Made by a program: the position numbers and the translations under genes. A stretch of 64,000 bases of DNA from Ignavibacteriales bacterium (lineage in GTDB: Bacteria > Bacteroidota > Ignavibacteria > Ignavibacteriales > Ignavibacteriaceae). Within the stretch, counting starts at the first letter, position 1, and the number at the start of each line of letters is the position of its first letter. Location of the stretch: positions 3,327,448 through 3,391,447 of the forward strand of contig CP054182.1 of assembly GCA_015709675.1 (NCBI GenBank). The letters are read 5' to 3'. Below are positions 8,707 to 16,782 of this stretch, one piece after another. The notes under the pieces were generated by a model. The model saw only the letters and a list, made by a program, of their open reading frames with translations, had not been told where the DNA came from and did not search any database.

Positions 8707-9632
8707 TTTTTCACCAAACCCTGTAATGAAACACCGAGATTCTTGAGCATATTTCTGAGTACATCATAATCAGAGTCGTTTGTTTCAATAAAACCCCTTA
8801 CATCATAAATTTCGTAAAGAGCATGCTGTCCCTCAGGAGTGGAAACAAATTTAAGAAGTGCGGCTTTTACCTTTATTTTCATCACTTCAGGAAGGTCTTT
8901 TCTGAAAACAATCGGGTCATTCGGTATCTCATCAGTCAGAGCGATGATTTTCACCACATCCCCCACATCCGGAAATTGCGTAAGAACCCGCATTCTTGCA
9001 TCAAGAATTGCGCCTGTGGCCGGGTCAGGAGGTGCATAATACGTCGCACCTGCATCCACCTGCCGCTGATACACCATTGTAATCACATTATCATGCTTTA
9101 TGGCGAATACTGATTCTGAGGGTTTTATATTATTTTTATCAAGAAGGGACTTTGGAAGGATGTAACCGGAGGTTGAGGCAGCGTCGGTGTAAGCAATGGT
9201 CTTTCCGTTTAGCTGCTGAATCGAGTCTATCCCGGAATCGGTTCGTACCACAATCTGACCGCGGTAAGAAATTTCACCATTATCACGGACAATTCTGAGT
9301 GCCGCTTCGGCTCCATAACGTTCATTTGCCATCAGGTAGGAAAACGTGTTAATCGAAGCAATATCAGCTTTTTTACTCCCGAATGCCTCAACTACTGCCA
9401 CAAAACTGCTCGGAACCGCTGTTACAAAATGGTATCCTGTCTCTTTTTCAAGAAACTCCAGCAGAGTCCTGGCATTAGAAGTAATCTTTTTTGAGTCAAC
9501 CGAAGGGGTAAAATAGATTTTAATGGGATTGCTGACACTGCCCAGTTCTTTTCTTTCGATTTCTTTAACCGTCGTGACAATCACGAAGATCAAGAAAGGC
9601 GCTGAGAGAAGGATGTATTTGAGTAGTTTCAT
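8703..9632 (-). CDS. phnD: PhnD-type phosphonate/phosphite-binding protein
   Basis: A 309-residue type II periplasmic binding protein. The N-terminus has a hydrophobic segment (LLKYILLSAPFLIFVIVTTV) without a lipobox, so it is either cleaved or membrane-anchored. The family motifs are PSSFVAVVEAFGSKKADIA, YRGQIVVRTDSGI, and the oxyanion-binding stretch TDAASTSGYILP. First gene of the phnDCE-pstSCAB-phoU operon. PhnD, PtxB and HtxB share this fold, so phosphonate, phosphite and hypophosphite remain possible ligands. A possible Pho box lies 70-87 bases upstream. Confidence 0.9.
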   Translation of the reverse strand: MKLLKYILLSAPFLIFVIVTTVKEIERKELGSVSNPIKIYFTPSVDSKKITSNARTLLEFLEKETGYHFVTAVPSSFVAVVEAFGSKKADIASINTFSYLMANERYGAEAALRIVRDNGEISYRGQIVVRTDSGIDSIQQLNGKTIAYTDAASTSGYILPKSLLDKNNIKPSESVFAIKHDNVITMVYQRQVDAGATYYAPPDPATGAILDARMRVLTQFPDVGDVVKIIALTDEIPNDPIVFRKDLPEVMKIKVKAALLKFVSTPEGQHALYEIYDVRGFIETNDSDYDVLRNMLKNLGVSLQGLVKK

Positions 9633-9648
9633 AAATTTTTAAAGGTAG

Positions 9649-9654
9649 ATTCTA
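9649..9654 (-). promoter_or_regulatory. Possible -10 element of the phn-pst operon
   Basis: TAGAAT on the minus strand, 17-22 bases before the phnD start. The hexamer 17 bases further upstream (AAACGG) is a poor -35 match, which would suit an activator-dependent promoter. Weak on its own. Confidence 0.3.
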
Positions 9655-9702
9655 AATATGCGAATCACCGGCCGTTTAACCAATCCGGAGCGGCCGTGCT
9701 TA

Positions 9703-9719
9703 TGTTAAGAAATTGTTAA
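9703..9719 (-). promoter_or_regulatory. Candidate Pho box (TTAACA-N5-TTAACA)
   Basis: On the minus strand TTAACA occurs twice with exactly five bases between, a period of 11. This matches the Bacillus PhoP consensus (two TT(A/T/C)ACA boxes spaced about five bases) and the 11-bp periodicity of PhoB boxes. It lies about 50 bases upstream of the possible -10 element of the phosphorus uptake operon. Confidence 0.5.
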
Positions 9720-9854
9720 CAGAGTCAATTTCACCCCAAAGCTCATCCGCCATTACCGCCCCCCACAGGAATCAGCTCCCATCCGCCCTTAAAGTTCTAC
9801 CCCAATGTCCCCATTTTCCCATCATCCCAGGTAACCCATTAGACCCTTTCTCCG

Positions 9855-9918
9855 TTCCCCGAGCTGGTCCCCGAGCCGGTCCGCGAGCCGGTCCCCGAGC
9901 GTAGTCGAGGGGCAGTCC
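9855..9918. repeat. Palindromic intergenic repeat cluster (copy 2)
   Basis: Tandem half-units GTTCCCCGAGCTG, GTCCCCGAGCCG, GTCCGCGAGCCG and a full unit GTCCCCGAGCGTAGTCGAGGGG. Same family as 1222-1328. It lies in the 418 bases between the phnD start and the lptB stop, which also hold the Pho-box region and a 7-bp tandem array; no gene is seen there. Confidence 0.8.
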
Positions 9919-9951
9919 CACGCTCGCCGCTTCCCAATCGGGAGAGGGAGC

Positions 9952-10046
9952 ATTCACAATTCACAATTCACAATTCACAATTCACAATTCACAATTCATA
10001 CTTCATAATTCATACTTCATACTTCATACTTCATAATTCATAATTC
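9952..10046. repeat. Heptanucleotide tandem array (ATTCACA / WTTCATA)
   Basis: Six perfect ATTCACA units (9952-9993) are followed by seven units of ATTCATA or CTTCATA and a final partial unit, all in 7-base register, ending five bases before the lptB stop codon. Relics of the same array in reverse orientation are at 42817-42840 and, as ATTCTTC units, at 61585-61598. Confidence 0.9.
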
Positions 10047-10050
10047 AAGA

Positions 10051-10788
10051 TCAGTATCTGTCCAGCTTAAACTTCTCACCCAAATAAAGCCTCCTGACCT
10101 CCTCATCCTCTGCCAGTTCCTCGGCTTTACCTGACTTAAAAATCTTCCCGCTTATAAGAATATACCCCTTATCCACAATACTCAGAGTCTCATGAACGTT
10201 ATGATCAGTAATCAGAACCCCAATACCCCGGTTCTTCAGACCGGCAACAATGTTCATAATATCCTCCACCGCTATCGGATCAACACCCGCGAATGGTTCA
10301 TCCAGCAAAATAAAAGATGGATTAGTCGCAAGAGTCCGGGCTATTTCAGTCCTCCTCCGCTCCCCGCCGCTTAGCTGAAAACCAAGATTCTTTCTGATAT
10401 GTCCGATATTCAGTTCTTCAATAAGCTTTTCACACCGCTCATGCCTCTCCTGCTTGGAAAGTTTCGTGGTCTCAAGCACTGCCATAATATTCTGCTCTAC
10501 AGATAGCGTCCGGAATACCGATGCCTCCTGCGGGAGATATCCCACTCCCATGCGCGCGCGTTTATACATCGGCACATTGGTTACCTCAGTATCATCAATA
10601 AAAATCTTTCCTGAATTCGGACTCACCATCCCCACCATCATATAAAACGTTGTGGTCTTCCCCGCTCCGTTCGGACCAAGCAGACCAACTATCTCACCTC
10701 TCCTCACGGAGATGGTTGATTTATTTACAACTGTGCGCTTTTTATATATCTTTACCAGATCTTCCGACCTGAATACATCATACTGCAT
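10051..10788 (-). CDS. lptB: LptB, LPS export ABC transporter ATPase
   Basis: A 245-residue ABC ATPase with Walker [11 protein letters not shown] (38-47), signature LSGGERRR (139-146) and Walker B with the LptB hallmark [19 protein letters not shown] (159 on), then the switch histidine in LITDHNVHE. It drives LPS extraction from the inner membrane together with LptFG (not in this window). It lies 11 bases downstream of the OstA-like gene and closes the kdsD-lptC-ostA-lptB unit. The [13 protein letters not shown] stretch is also typical of LptB. Confidence 0.96.
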   Translation of the reverse strand: MQYDVFRSEDLVKIYKKRTVVNKSTISVRRGEIVGLLGPNGAGKTTTFYMMVGMVSPNSGKIFIDDTEVTNVPMYKRARMGVGYLPQEASVFRTLSVEQNIMAVLETTKLSKQERHERCEKLIEELNIGHIRKNLGFQLSGGERRRTEIARTLATNPSFILLDEPFAGVDPIAVEDIMNIVAGLKNRGIGVLITDHNVHETLSIVDKGYILISGKIFKSGKAEELAEDEEVRRLYLGEKFKLDRY

Positions 10789-10799
10789 GTTTCACCATA

Positions 10800-12188
10800 T
10801 TAATCTTTTTTACCCGGAAGTCTCAGAAGATCACGCTTCTCAGGCCTTCCCTGCCGCAGAAGGAACCCCGGCAGCGTAAATGCTTTTTCATTACCTGCAA
10901 GAAGTGTTTCCGGATGATACTCACTTTTCGGCTCACCAAGAAATTTTACCGTCTCAACCTTTTTATCCTTAAATCCTATCCATGCGTTTAATCCGCTCGC
11001 TTTAATTACACCGTTCCCGGCTTCATCCTCATAAACATAATAGATACCAAGCACATTCTCAAATATCTCCGTATACGAAAGCTGATTTTCCGCGAAATGC
11101 ATGCGGATCCTTCTGCCGAGTATCTGATCAAACCTGAATGGATATGCCTCATTCTTCGAAACAAGAAAAGCGTTTGCGTTAATATCAATCCGGCTGATCG
11201 CGTTATCGCTCAGGAAGATATATACTGAGTCCCCAGTCAGCTGTGAGTTATCATACCAGAGTACCGGCACCTCCCCCTTCTCACTCGTTTTAAACGTCGT
11301 AATCATTTCCGCGGATTTATCATACCGCGTCAGATCATTAACCGAGGCAAAACTCCCCCGGAGTACCTTTACCGAATCCTTTGCTGTAAAAAGCGATATC
11401 GTATCCCTGTCAGATTCCATCGTAAAAGATTTTATAATCAGCGTATCAACTGAGAGCAGAGTATCCGCCCCGGCAGCAAAGACACTGTCAATCTGAATAA
11501 GCAGCGCGTTCCCTCTTACCATGCTGTATTTGCGCACACGGTAATCCTCCATATAGTCGCCGTTAATCACCGTATTATCTGCCCGGTTCACTAACTGAAC
11601 ATTACCAAAACAATGCGTAATCTGCGTTCTTCTGTCATGCGTCAGACTGTCCGTCCGAATCCGGTTTACACTGTCCTCGAGCACCACATTATACTGCGCC
11701 ACGGCGAATTCAGTATCACGGAAATACACCAGTTCTTCCGATGTCATCATCGAAAGACTGTCCGAGAGCACCACATTACTCCGGAAGTCCGCTTTGTTTT
11801 CCTTAAAAAAATATTCGCCTATTCTGGCAGAAAGAATTACCTTTCCGTCATCAAGTGTTACACCCCGCTCGGAATATGCTCTTCTTTCATTACCGTAATA
11901 AAAACCCTCCGGAGTTTTTATCGTAAGATTATTCTGCCTCACTACCACATTCCCGATCAGCCGTGCATTGTTGGCCGCCAGATATTGTATCGCCCGTTCA
12001 CAGGTGATAACCACATTCCCCTGCGTCAGTACCACGTTCCCCGTAACTTCCCGCACGGCGAATCCGTTTTCCATCCTCCCCGTCAGCTGATCCCCCGTTA
12101 CACTGATCGGGCCTCCGGTCTGCGGGTATATATAACTAACCGTAAACAGCAGGACAAAAAATATCGAAATTCGTAAACTCAGATTCAA
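10800..12188 (-). CDS. OstA/LptA-like periplasmic LPS transport protein
   Basis: A 462-residue protein with a signal peptide (about 1-24, ending YIYPQ) and a series of beta-rich OstA repeats: GDQLTGRMENG, EVTGNVVLTQGNV, LIGNVVVRQNNLTIKTPEG, DFRSNVVLSDSLSMM, HCFGNVQLVNRADN. Such repeats form the beta-jellyroll that carries LPS across the periplasm. At 462 residues it is much longer than E. coli LptA (185) and lacks the LptD barrel; this long OstA-like form is usual beside LptC/LptB in the Bacteroidota. It overlaps lptC by four bases. Confidence 0.85.
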   Translation of the reverse strand: MNLSLRISIFFVLLFTVSYIYPQTGGPISVTGDQLTGRMENGFAVREVTGNVVLTQGNVVITCERAIQYLAANNARLIGNVVVRQNNLTIKTPEGFYYGNERRAYSERGVTLDDGKVILSARIGEYFFKENKADFRSNVVLSDSLSMMTSEELVYFRDTEFAVAQYNVVLEDSVNRIRTDSLTHDRRTQITHCFGNVQLVNRADNTVINGDYMEDYRVRKYSMVRGNALLIQIDSVFAAGADTLLSVDTLIIKSFTMESDRDTISLFTAKDSVKVLRGSFASVNDLTRYDKSAEMITTFKTSEKGEVPVLWYDNSQLTGDSVYIFLSDNAISRIDINANAFLVSKNEAYPFRFDQILGRRIRMHFAENQLSYTEIFENVLGIYYVYEDEAGNGVIKASGLNAWIGFKDKKVETVKFLGEPKSEYHPETLLAGNEKAFTLPGFLLRQGRPEKRDLLRLPGKKD

Positions 12189-12715
12189 AACGTTGTTATA
12201 TAGTTAATTTTATATATTACATAATTCCTGATATGCTGATCAGATTCAAACCCGTACCCCTGTATACTCTCATACTTCGAAGTAATAGTCACAAATTTAT
12301 CAGTCCGTATCTTTGCCTCATTATTCCTCCAGATCAGTTCATCACTTTTCAGCACGACACCGCTGTCATTAACCGCTACCACATTGCCGTAGGCATATAA
12401 ATCTTTTGTCTCATCATCAATCCTTCCCCTGTCGGCTGTCAATGTCGTCGTCTTCAGCCGCTGTTCATTGTAAAAATCAACTTTCAGCCCCTTTTCAAAC
12501 AGCGTCTCCTTGTTTTTATAATAGACCCGGATATGACCGGAAGTAATCAGCGTGCGCAGTCCTGTCGTGTCAATCAGCATCACTTCACTGTCCCAGCTCT
12601 CCTGATCCGGAAGATCTGCCGGTTTTACCTCCGTATTTACTTCAGGTTTTATCTTCTCCTGATTGCAGCCCGCAAAAAAAATCAGTGAAAAAAACAGCAG
12701 AACAAAAGTTCTCAT
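12185..12715 (-). CDS. lptC: LptC-like LPS export lipoprotein
   Basis: A 176-residue protein with a lipoprotein signal (MRTFVLLFFSLIFFAGC, modified cysteine 17) and an LptC/OstA-like beta domain: SGHIRVYYKNKETLFEKG, LTADRGRIDDETKDLYAYG, VVLKSDELIWRNNEAKI. LptC links the LptBFG complex to the periplasmic bridge. E. coli LptC is held by a membrane helix; a lipid anchor as seen here is common in the Bacteroidota. It overlaps kdsD by four bases at its 5' end and the OstA-like gene by four at its 3' end. Confidence 0.88.
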   Translation of the reverse strand: MRTFVLLFFSLIFFAGCNQEKIKPEVNTEVKPADLPDQESWDSEVMLIDTTGLRTLITSGHIRVYYKNKETLFEKGLKVDFYNEQRLKTTTLTADRGRIDDETKDLYAYGNVVAVNDSGVVLKSDELIWRNNEAKIRTDKFVTITSKYESIQGYGFESDQHIRNYVIYKINYITTF

Positions 12716-13689
12716 CTGATTTTTAATCCGAGATTAACCAGCTCATGAAGATGAATAATCCCTTCCGGCTTCTGCTCCTCATCCACCACAATCAGCGAGG
12801 TTATCTTATAATTTTCCATAAGCTGCAGCGCGCGTGAAGCAAGTATCTCCCTGGTAATTGTTTTTGGTGAACGGTTCATAATATCCTTCGCCTGAAGATG
12901 CGTTATCTCCATTGTCTTCTCAAGAAGACGGCGTAAATCTCCGTCGGTAATAATTCCCGAAAGTCTGCCTTCCTCATCCACAACCGCGGTTGTCCCGTAT
13001 CGCTTGCTCGAAATTTCATAGATAGCATCCTTAAGAGATGTGGTTTCCGATACAACCGGTACATGATCCCCCTTCGCCATAATCTCCTCTAACCGCAGAG
13101 AAAGCCGCTTCCCCAGACTCCCCCCCGGATGCAAAGACGCAAAATCCTGTTCAGTAAACCCGCGCATCTCAAGCAGCACTACCGAAAGTGCATCTCCCAT
13201 GGCAAGAGTTGCCGTCGTTGATGAAGTCGGAGCCAGATCAAACGGACATGCTTCCTCAGTTACATCAATAAACAGATTGATATCCGCTTCCTTTGCCATC
13301 TTGGAACTCTCATTCCCCGTCATGCTGATAAGCTTAATCCCAAGCCGCTTCAGCAGAGGTATCAGATGCAGCAGATCTTCAGTCTCACCGCTCTTTGAAA
13401 TAAGAATAACCACATCCTCTTTCCTCACCATACCCAGATCACCGTGAAACGCATCGGCCGGATGAAGATAAATAGCCGGTGTACCTGTCGAGTTCAGAGT
13501 CGCCACAATCTTTCTGGCAATCAGACCCGATTTGCCCATACCGGTCATTACTACCCTGCCGGTGCACGCATATATACACTCTGCTGCTTTTACAAATTCT
13601 TCATTTATGCTTCCAAGCAGGCGGGATATCTGCTCCGATTCTATCCGGATAACATCCTTGCCCCGCTTAATAATCTGACGTTCGGTCAA
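12712..13689 (-). CDS. kdsD: KdsD/KpsF-type D-arabinose-5-phosphate isomerase
   Basis: A 325-residue protein with a SIS sugar-isomerase domain (about 30-180) and two CBS domains (about 205-325), the KdsD architecture. It converts ribulose-5-phosphate to arabinose-5-phosphate, the first step to Kdo. Catalytic positions known from E. coli KdsD are present: K53 in GMGKSG, E102 in SKSGETEDL and H187 in SLHPGG. It sits between the unknown gene at 13686 and lptC, overlapping both by four bases. Confidence 0.95.
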   Translation of the reverse strand: MTERQIIKRGKDVIRIESEQISRLLGSINEEFVKAAECIYACTGRVVMTGMGKSGLIARKIVATLNSTGTPAIYLHPADAFHGDLGMVRKEDVVILISKSGETEDLLHLIPLLKRLGIKLISMTGNESSKMAKEADINLFIDVTEEACPFDLAPTSSTTATLAMGDALSVVLLEMRGFTEQDFASLHPGGSLGKRLSLRLEEIMAKGDHVPVVSETTSLKDAIYEISSKRYGTTAVVDEEGRLSGIITDGDLRRLLEKTMEITHLQAKDIMNRSPKTITREILASRALQLMENYKITSLIVVDEEQKPEGIIHLHELVNLGLKIR

Positions 13690-14414
13690 TGCTGATTGCC
13701 TTTGAATATTCTGTCAAAAAAACCTGATTTCTGTTTCTCCTGGGCGGTTGGAGTAATCTCAAGATGCTCAATCTTCTTGAATAACTTATTGTATTTAATA
13801 AACGCCTTAATGATCATCTCGTCACTCACCCCGTCTATGAGAGCAAATATCTCCTTTGGCTTTAAATCCCCCTTCATCCCCGCCACAAACCGGATCTCAT
13901 TAAGAAGATTGGTCGCCGGGATAATCCGGTTAAACTCCCGCTCGTATTCATGAATCCAGAACTGCCTCTTCTCCCGGTCACAGGCAAGAAGCAGCTTCCC
14001 TTTTGTCAGAGTAATCTCCCTTACCCCCTCCCTGCTCCCCGGCAGTTTTTTCCCCGGCTTCCACCGGGATAATGTATATGCTGCATCCCCCTCCTCCGCT
14101 TTCTGCGTCATAATATCAAACTCAGCCTGCCCCTCCACCATCGCGTGAAGAAGCAGCTCGGTTCTCGTTCCGTTTTCCATATATACACCGGCCGCAAAAA
14201 TACTCCCAAGCCCCGAGTGATGCGTGTTAAGAGTTTTCTCCTCCCCAATCACAAGATTTTCATGACCGAACCTCCCGTGCCCTATCACCCACAGCCCCGA
14301 AAGCTGCTTATAATAATCATCATAGACGAGGATATCCTCAGGCAGGATGTATCTCAGATACTTCATCTCAGTTTCGGTTAGTCTGCGGGGGTACTGTTCC
14401 CTTAATTCAGGCAT
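13686..14414 (-). CDS. Hypothetical protein in the Kdo/LPS-export operon
   Basis: A 242-residue protein that I do not recognise. It appears soluble: no signal peptide or membrane segment. Visible blocks are PEDILVYDDYYKQLSGLWV, VIGHGRFGHENLV, NTHHSGLGSIFAAGVYMENG and LIDGVSDEMIIKAFIKYNK, and the C-terminus is basic (KNQH-type end after FFDRIFKG). It overlaps kdsD by ATGA, so it is co-translated with Kdo/LPS genes and may serve the same pathway; this is inference from position only. The ATG at 14414 lacks a clear ribosome-binding site; a later ATG at 14366 is possible but would lose conserved-looking sequence. Confidence 0.75.
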   Translation of the reverse strand: MPELREQYPRRLTETEMKYLRYILPEDILVYDDYYKQLSGLWVIGHGRFGHENLVIGEEKTLNTHHSGLGSIFAAGVYMENGTRTELLLHAMVEGQAEFDIMTQKAEEGDAAYTLSRWKPGKKLPGSREGVREITLTKGKLLLACDREKRQFWIHEYEREFNRIIPATNLLNEIRFVAGMKGDLKPKEIFALIDGVSDEMIIKAFIKYNKLFKKIEHLEITPTAQEKQKSGFFDRIFKGNQH

Positions 14415-14420
14415 ATGTTT

Positions 14421-14575
14421 TATAACGGTATCAATATCATTAAATTGAAAAAGCAGAACTTCAGGCAGATGCAGATAAAGCTGACTGACACTGCGTTACT
14501 CATTAAACTAAATAGCTCCGGATACATTTCAGGAAAAAATCCGTCAATGCCCTCTCCCATCGCTCCGCAAAATAG
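14421..14575 (-). pseudogene. Remnant of a kdsA 3' end
   Basis: This stretch aligns colinearly with the 3' end of the intact kdsA (14951-15103). By hand count, 49 of 67 bases match at a fixed offset of 530 (14421-14487), then after a two-base indel 53 of 81 match at offset 528 (14490-14570). At protein level GIDGFFPEMYPELFSLMSN faces GIDGLFLEVHPEPKKAMSD of KdsA; the indel then shifts the frame. The copy ends against the start codon of the unknown gene at 14414, just where the kdsA stop would fall. The 521 bases from 14415 to 14935 otherwise contain only the palindromic repeat cluster. Confidence 0.7.
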
Positions 14576-14792
14576 CTGATTAAAAAGACTGGAACTCCTC
14601 ATCAAATCCGCCTCTGCCCCGCCTTAAGATCAGGCGAGTGGGGTGAGAGGATAAAAACAACCAAACCTTATAGAAGAGAACAGTCGCCCAAATTTAATAC
14701 CCTCCCCTAAAACTGCCAAACTCAAAATCCCCTCCCGCTCCCTAAAACACAAAAACCACCCATCCTCCTCAGTCCCCAAACGCAGCAAATTC

Positions 14793-14934
14793 CGGTCCCC
14801 TAGCTGGTCCCCGAGCGAAGTCGAGCGCCGGTCCCCGAGCGGAGTCGAGGGGAAGTCGAATCTGGTCCCCGAGCGAAGTCGAGGGGAAGTCGAGGGTGGT
14901 CCCTGAGCCGGTCCCCGAGCGAAGTCGAGGGGGC
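14793..14934. repeat. Palindromic intergenic repeat cluster (copy 3)
   Basis: The longest cluster: at least four full units GGTCCCCGAGC(G/GA)AGTCGAGGGG with intervening GAAGTCGA and GGTCCCTGAGCCG half-units. It runs up to one base before the kdsA stop codon, separating kdsA from the kdsA-tail remnant. Confidence 0.85.
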
Positions 14935-14935
14935 C

Positions 14936-15745
14936 TTACCTATATTTTCTAATAACCATATCAATCTCTTTCAGCTGAACAAGCAGTTCCTCCAGCAGTT
15001 TCAGATCAAGCTGGCTGTCCGCGTCACTCATCGCTTTTTTCGGCTCCGGATGCACCTCAAGAAATAACCCATCAATACCTGCGGCCATCGCTGCTCTAGC
15101 TAGAGGTTTTATATATTCCGGCTCTCCTGAAGTTTTCCCCCCTGCTCCCGGCAGCTGCACCGAGTGGGTCGCATCCATAATCACCGGATAACCTAGTTTC
15201 CTCATCATTATGAAAGAACGCATATCCACCACAAGATTCCCGTAGCCAAATGTCGTTCCCCGCTCTGTCAGCCAGATATTCCTGTTACCCGTTGAGGCAG
15301 TCTTTTCTGCAGCGAACTTCATATCCCAAGGCGCCAGAAACTGCCCCTTCTTGATGTTCACTGCTCTTCCTGTTTTTCCCGCCGCAATCAGCAAATCAGT
15401 CTGCCGGCAAAGAAATGCAGGTATCTGCAGAACATCTACGTAGGCTGCTGCAAGCGCTGCTTCCTCCGGCGAGTGTACATCCGTCACCACCGGTACACTA
15501 AATTTCTCACGAACCTCTTTCAGATACTCCAGCGCCTCAAGATCACCGATGCCGGTGAAGGCCTCAAGACTTGTTCTGTTCGCTTTTTTATAACTCGCCT
15601 TGAATATATACGGTATACCAAGCCGCCCCGTTATATCGCAGGCTGCTTCAGCCACCGTAAAAAGCAGTTCCCGTGATTCTACCACGCACGGCCCTGCAAG
15701 AAGAAAAAAACTGTTCCGTTTCGTTATTTCTGATATATCCGTCAT
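14936..15745 (-). CDS. kdsA: KdsA, 3-deoxy-8-phosphooctulonate synthase
   Basis: 269 residues, the usual length. It condenses phosphoenolpyruvate with arabinose-5-phosphate to Kdo-8-phosphate. Family motifs: AGPCVVES, FKASYKKANRTS, KKGQFLAPWDM, TERGTTFGYGNLVVDMRS and DATHSVQLPG. The N residue of KANR (rather than the cysteine of metal-dependent forms near the N-terminal AGPCVVES) leaves the metal class undecided; AGPC does carry a cysteine in the position associated with metal-dependent KDO8P synthases. The ATG at 15745 overlaps the ruvB stop (TGATG); a GTG one codon earlier is possible. A decayed copy of its 3' end lies downstream. Confidence 0.96.
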   Translation of the reverse strand: MTDISEITKRNSFFLLAGPCVVESRELLFTVAEAACDITGRLGIPYIFKASYKKANRTSLEAFTGIGDLEALEYLKEVREKFSVPVVTDVHSPEEAALAAAYVDVLQIPAFLCRQTDLLIAAGKTGRAVNIKKGQFLAPWDMKFAAEKTASTGNRNIWLTERGTTFGYGNLVVDMRSFIMMRKLGYPVIMDATHSVQLPGAGGKTSGEPEYIKPLARAAMAAGIDGLFLEVHPEPKKAMSDADSQLDLKLLEELLVQLKEIDMVIRKYR

Positions 15746-16776
15746 CACATACCCTCAAATAATCCGCCTGCTGCAAGCGGTTTTTGTTTTCCTAATCGTT
15801 TATAACCCAGAGGAGTTACTTCCCTCCCCCTTGGTGTTCTGTTCAAGAATCCCTGCTGAATCAGAAACGGTTCATAGACCTCCTCTATCGTCCCCGCATC
15901 CTCATTCACCGCCACTGCAAGAGCATTCAGCCCAACCGGTCCGCCGCTAAATTTCTCAATTATCGTAAGAAGTATATCTTTATCCATCTCATCAAGCCCG
16001 TATTCATCCACCTCAAGTGCATTAAGCGCTGTGTTGGCTATCTCCTGATTAATCCGGTCCATATTCTCATAGTCAGCAAAATCCCGCGTTCTCCGGAGAA
16101 GCCGGTTCGCTATTCTGGGAGTTCCTCTCGAGCGCTTTGCGATCTCCAGTGCAGCACTCTCTTCGATCTTCACTTCAAGCAGTCCCGCTGAGCGAAGCAC
16201 AATCGTTTTTAACAGCTCTGCTTCATAATAATCCAGCCGGAACTTAATCCCAAACCTGTCCCTTAGCGGTGAGGTCAGCATCCCCGCCCTTGTAGTCGCG
16301 CCTATCAGAGTATATCTCGGTAAACTGATCTGTACGCTTCTCGCGTTTGGTCCAGAGTCAATCATAATATCAATTCTGAAATCCTCCATCGCTGAGTAAA
16401 GAAATTCCTCTACCACAGGGCTCAGTCGGTGTATCTCATCAATAAAAAGCACCCCCCCTTCCTCAAGATTGGTCAGAACCCCGGCCAGATCTCCCGGCTT
16501 TTCAAGCACCGGTCCGGATGTAACCTTAATCGGTTTATCCATCTCATGTGCCACGATGTTTGCAAGAGTAGTCTTTCCCAGTCCCGGAGGCCCAGTCAAT
16601 AGCATATGATCAAGCGCTTCCCCCCTCTTGCGGGCTGCTCCGATAAATACTTTCAGATTATTTACAATTTTTTCCTGCCCTTTGAACTCATGCAGCCGTG
16701 AGGGCCTCAGCGCTGAATCAATCTGTATATCCTCATTAAGAGGATCAGGCGTGGTGGTTTTTGATTTTCTGCTCAC
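15745..16776 (-). CDS. ruvB: RuvB, Holliday junction branch-migration ATPase
   Basis: A 343-residue AAA+ motor with Walker [10 protein letters not shown] (62-70), Walker [11 protein letters not shown] (about 109-118), sensor I in LIGATTRAG and the arginine-finger region SPLRDRFG, and the C-terminal winged helix ending in [19 protein letters not shown]. With RuvA it drives Holliday junction migration. Its stop is fused to the kdsA start (TGATG). Neither ruvA nor ruvC lies in the window. Confidence 0.98.
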   Translation of the reverse strand: MSRKSKTTTPDPLNEDIQIDSALRPSRLHEFKGQEKIVNNLKVFIGAARKRGEALDHMLLTGPPGLGKTTLANIVAHEMDKPIKVTSGPVLEKPGDLAGVLTNLEEGGVLFIDEIHRLSPVVEEFLYSAMEDFRIDIMIDSGPNARSVQISLPRYTLIGATTRAGMLTSPLRDRFGIKFRLDYYEAELLKTIVLRSAGLLEVKIEESAALEIAKRSRGTPRIANRLLRRTRDFADYENMDRINQEIANTALNALEVDEYGLDEMDKDILLTIIEKFSGGPVGLNALAVAVNEDAGTIEEVYEPFLIQQGFLNRTPRGREVTPLGYKRLGKQKPLAAGGLFEGM

Positions 16777-16782
16777 AAAGTT

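Noticed and set aside
9713-9957. Frames with repeated RAGPRAGPRA-type ends
   Set aside because: They are translations of the CCCCGAGC repeat units and have no ribosome-binding site or homology.
9952-10046. Replication-origin iterons
   Set aside because: Units are 7 bases, directly adjoining and low in complexity; no dnaA, repA or DnaA-box cluster is nearby.
10800-12188. LptD for the OstA-like protein
   Set aside because: At 462 residues it lacks the large C-terminal barrel of LptD; the beta repeats fit an LptA/OstA-like periplasmic bridge.
14420-14605. A 61-codon minus-strand frame as a real small gene
   Set aside because: Its middle matches KdsA residues GIDGLFLEVHPE and its DNA aligns with the kdsA 3' end, so it is treated as a pseudogene remnant.
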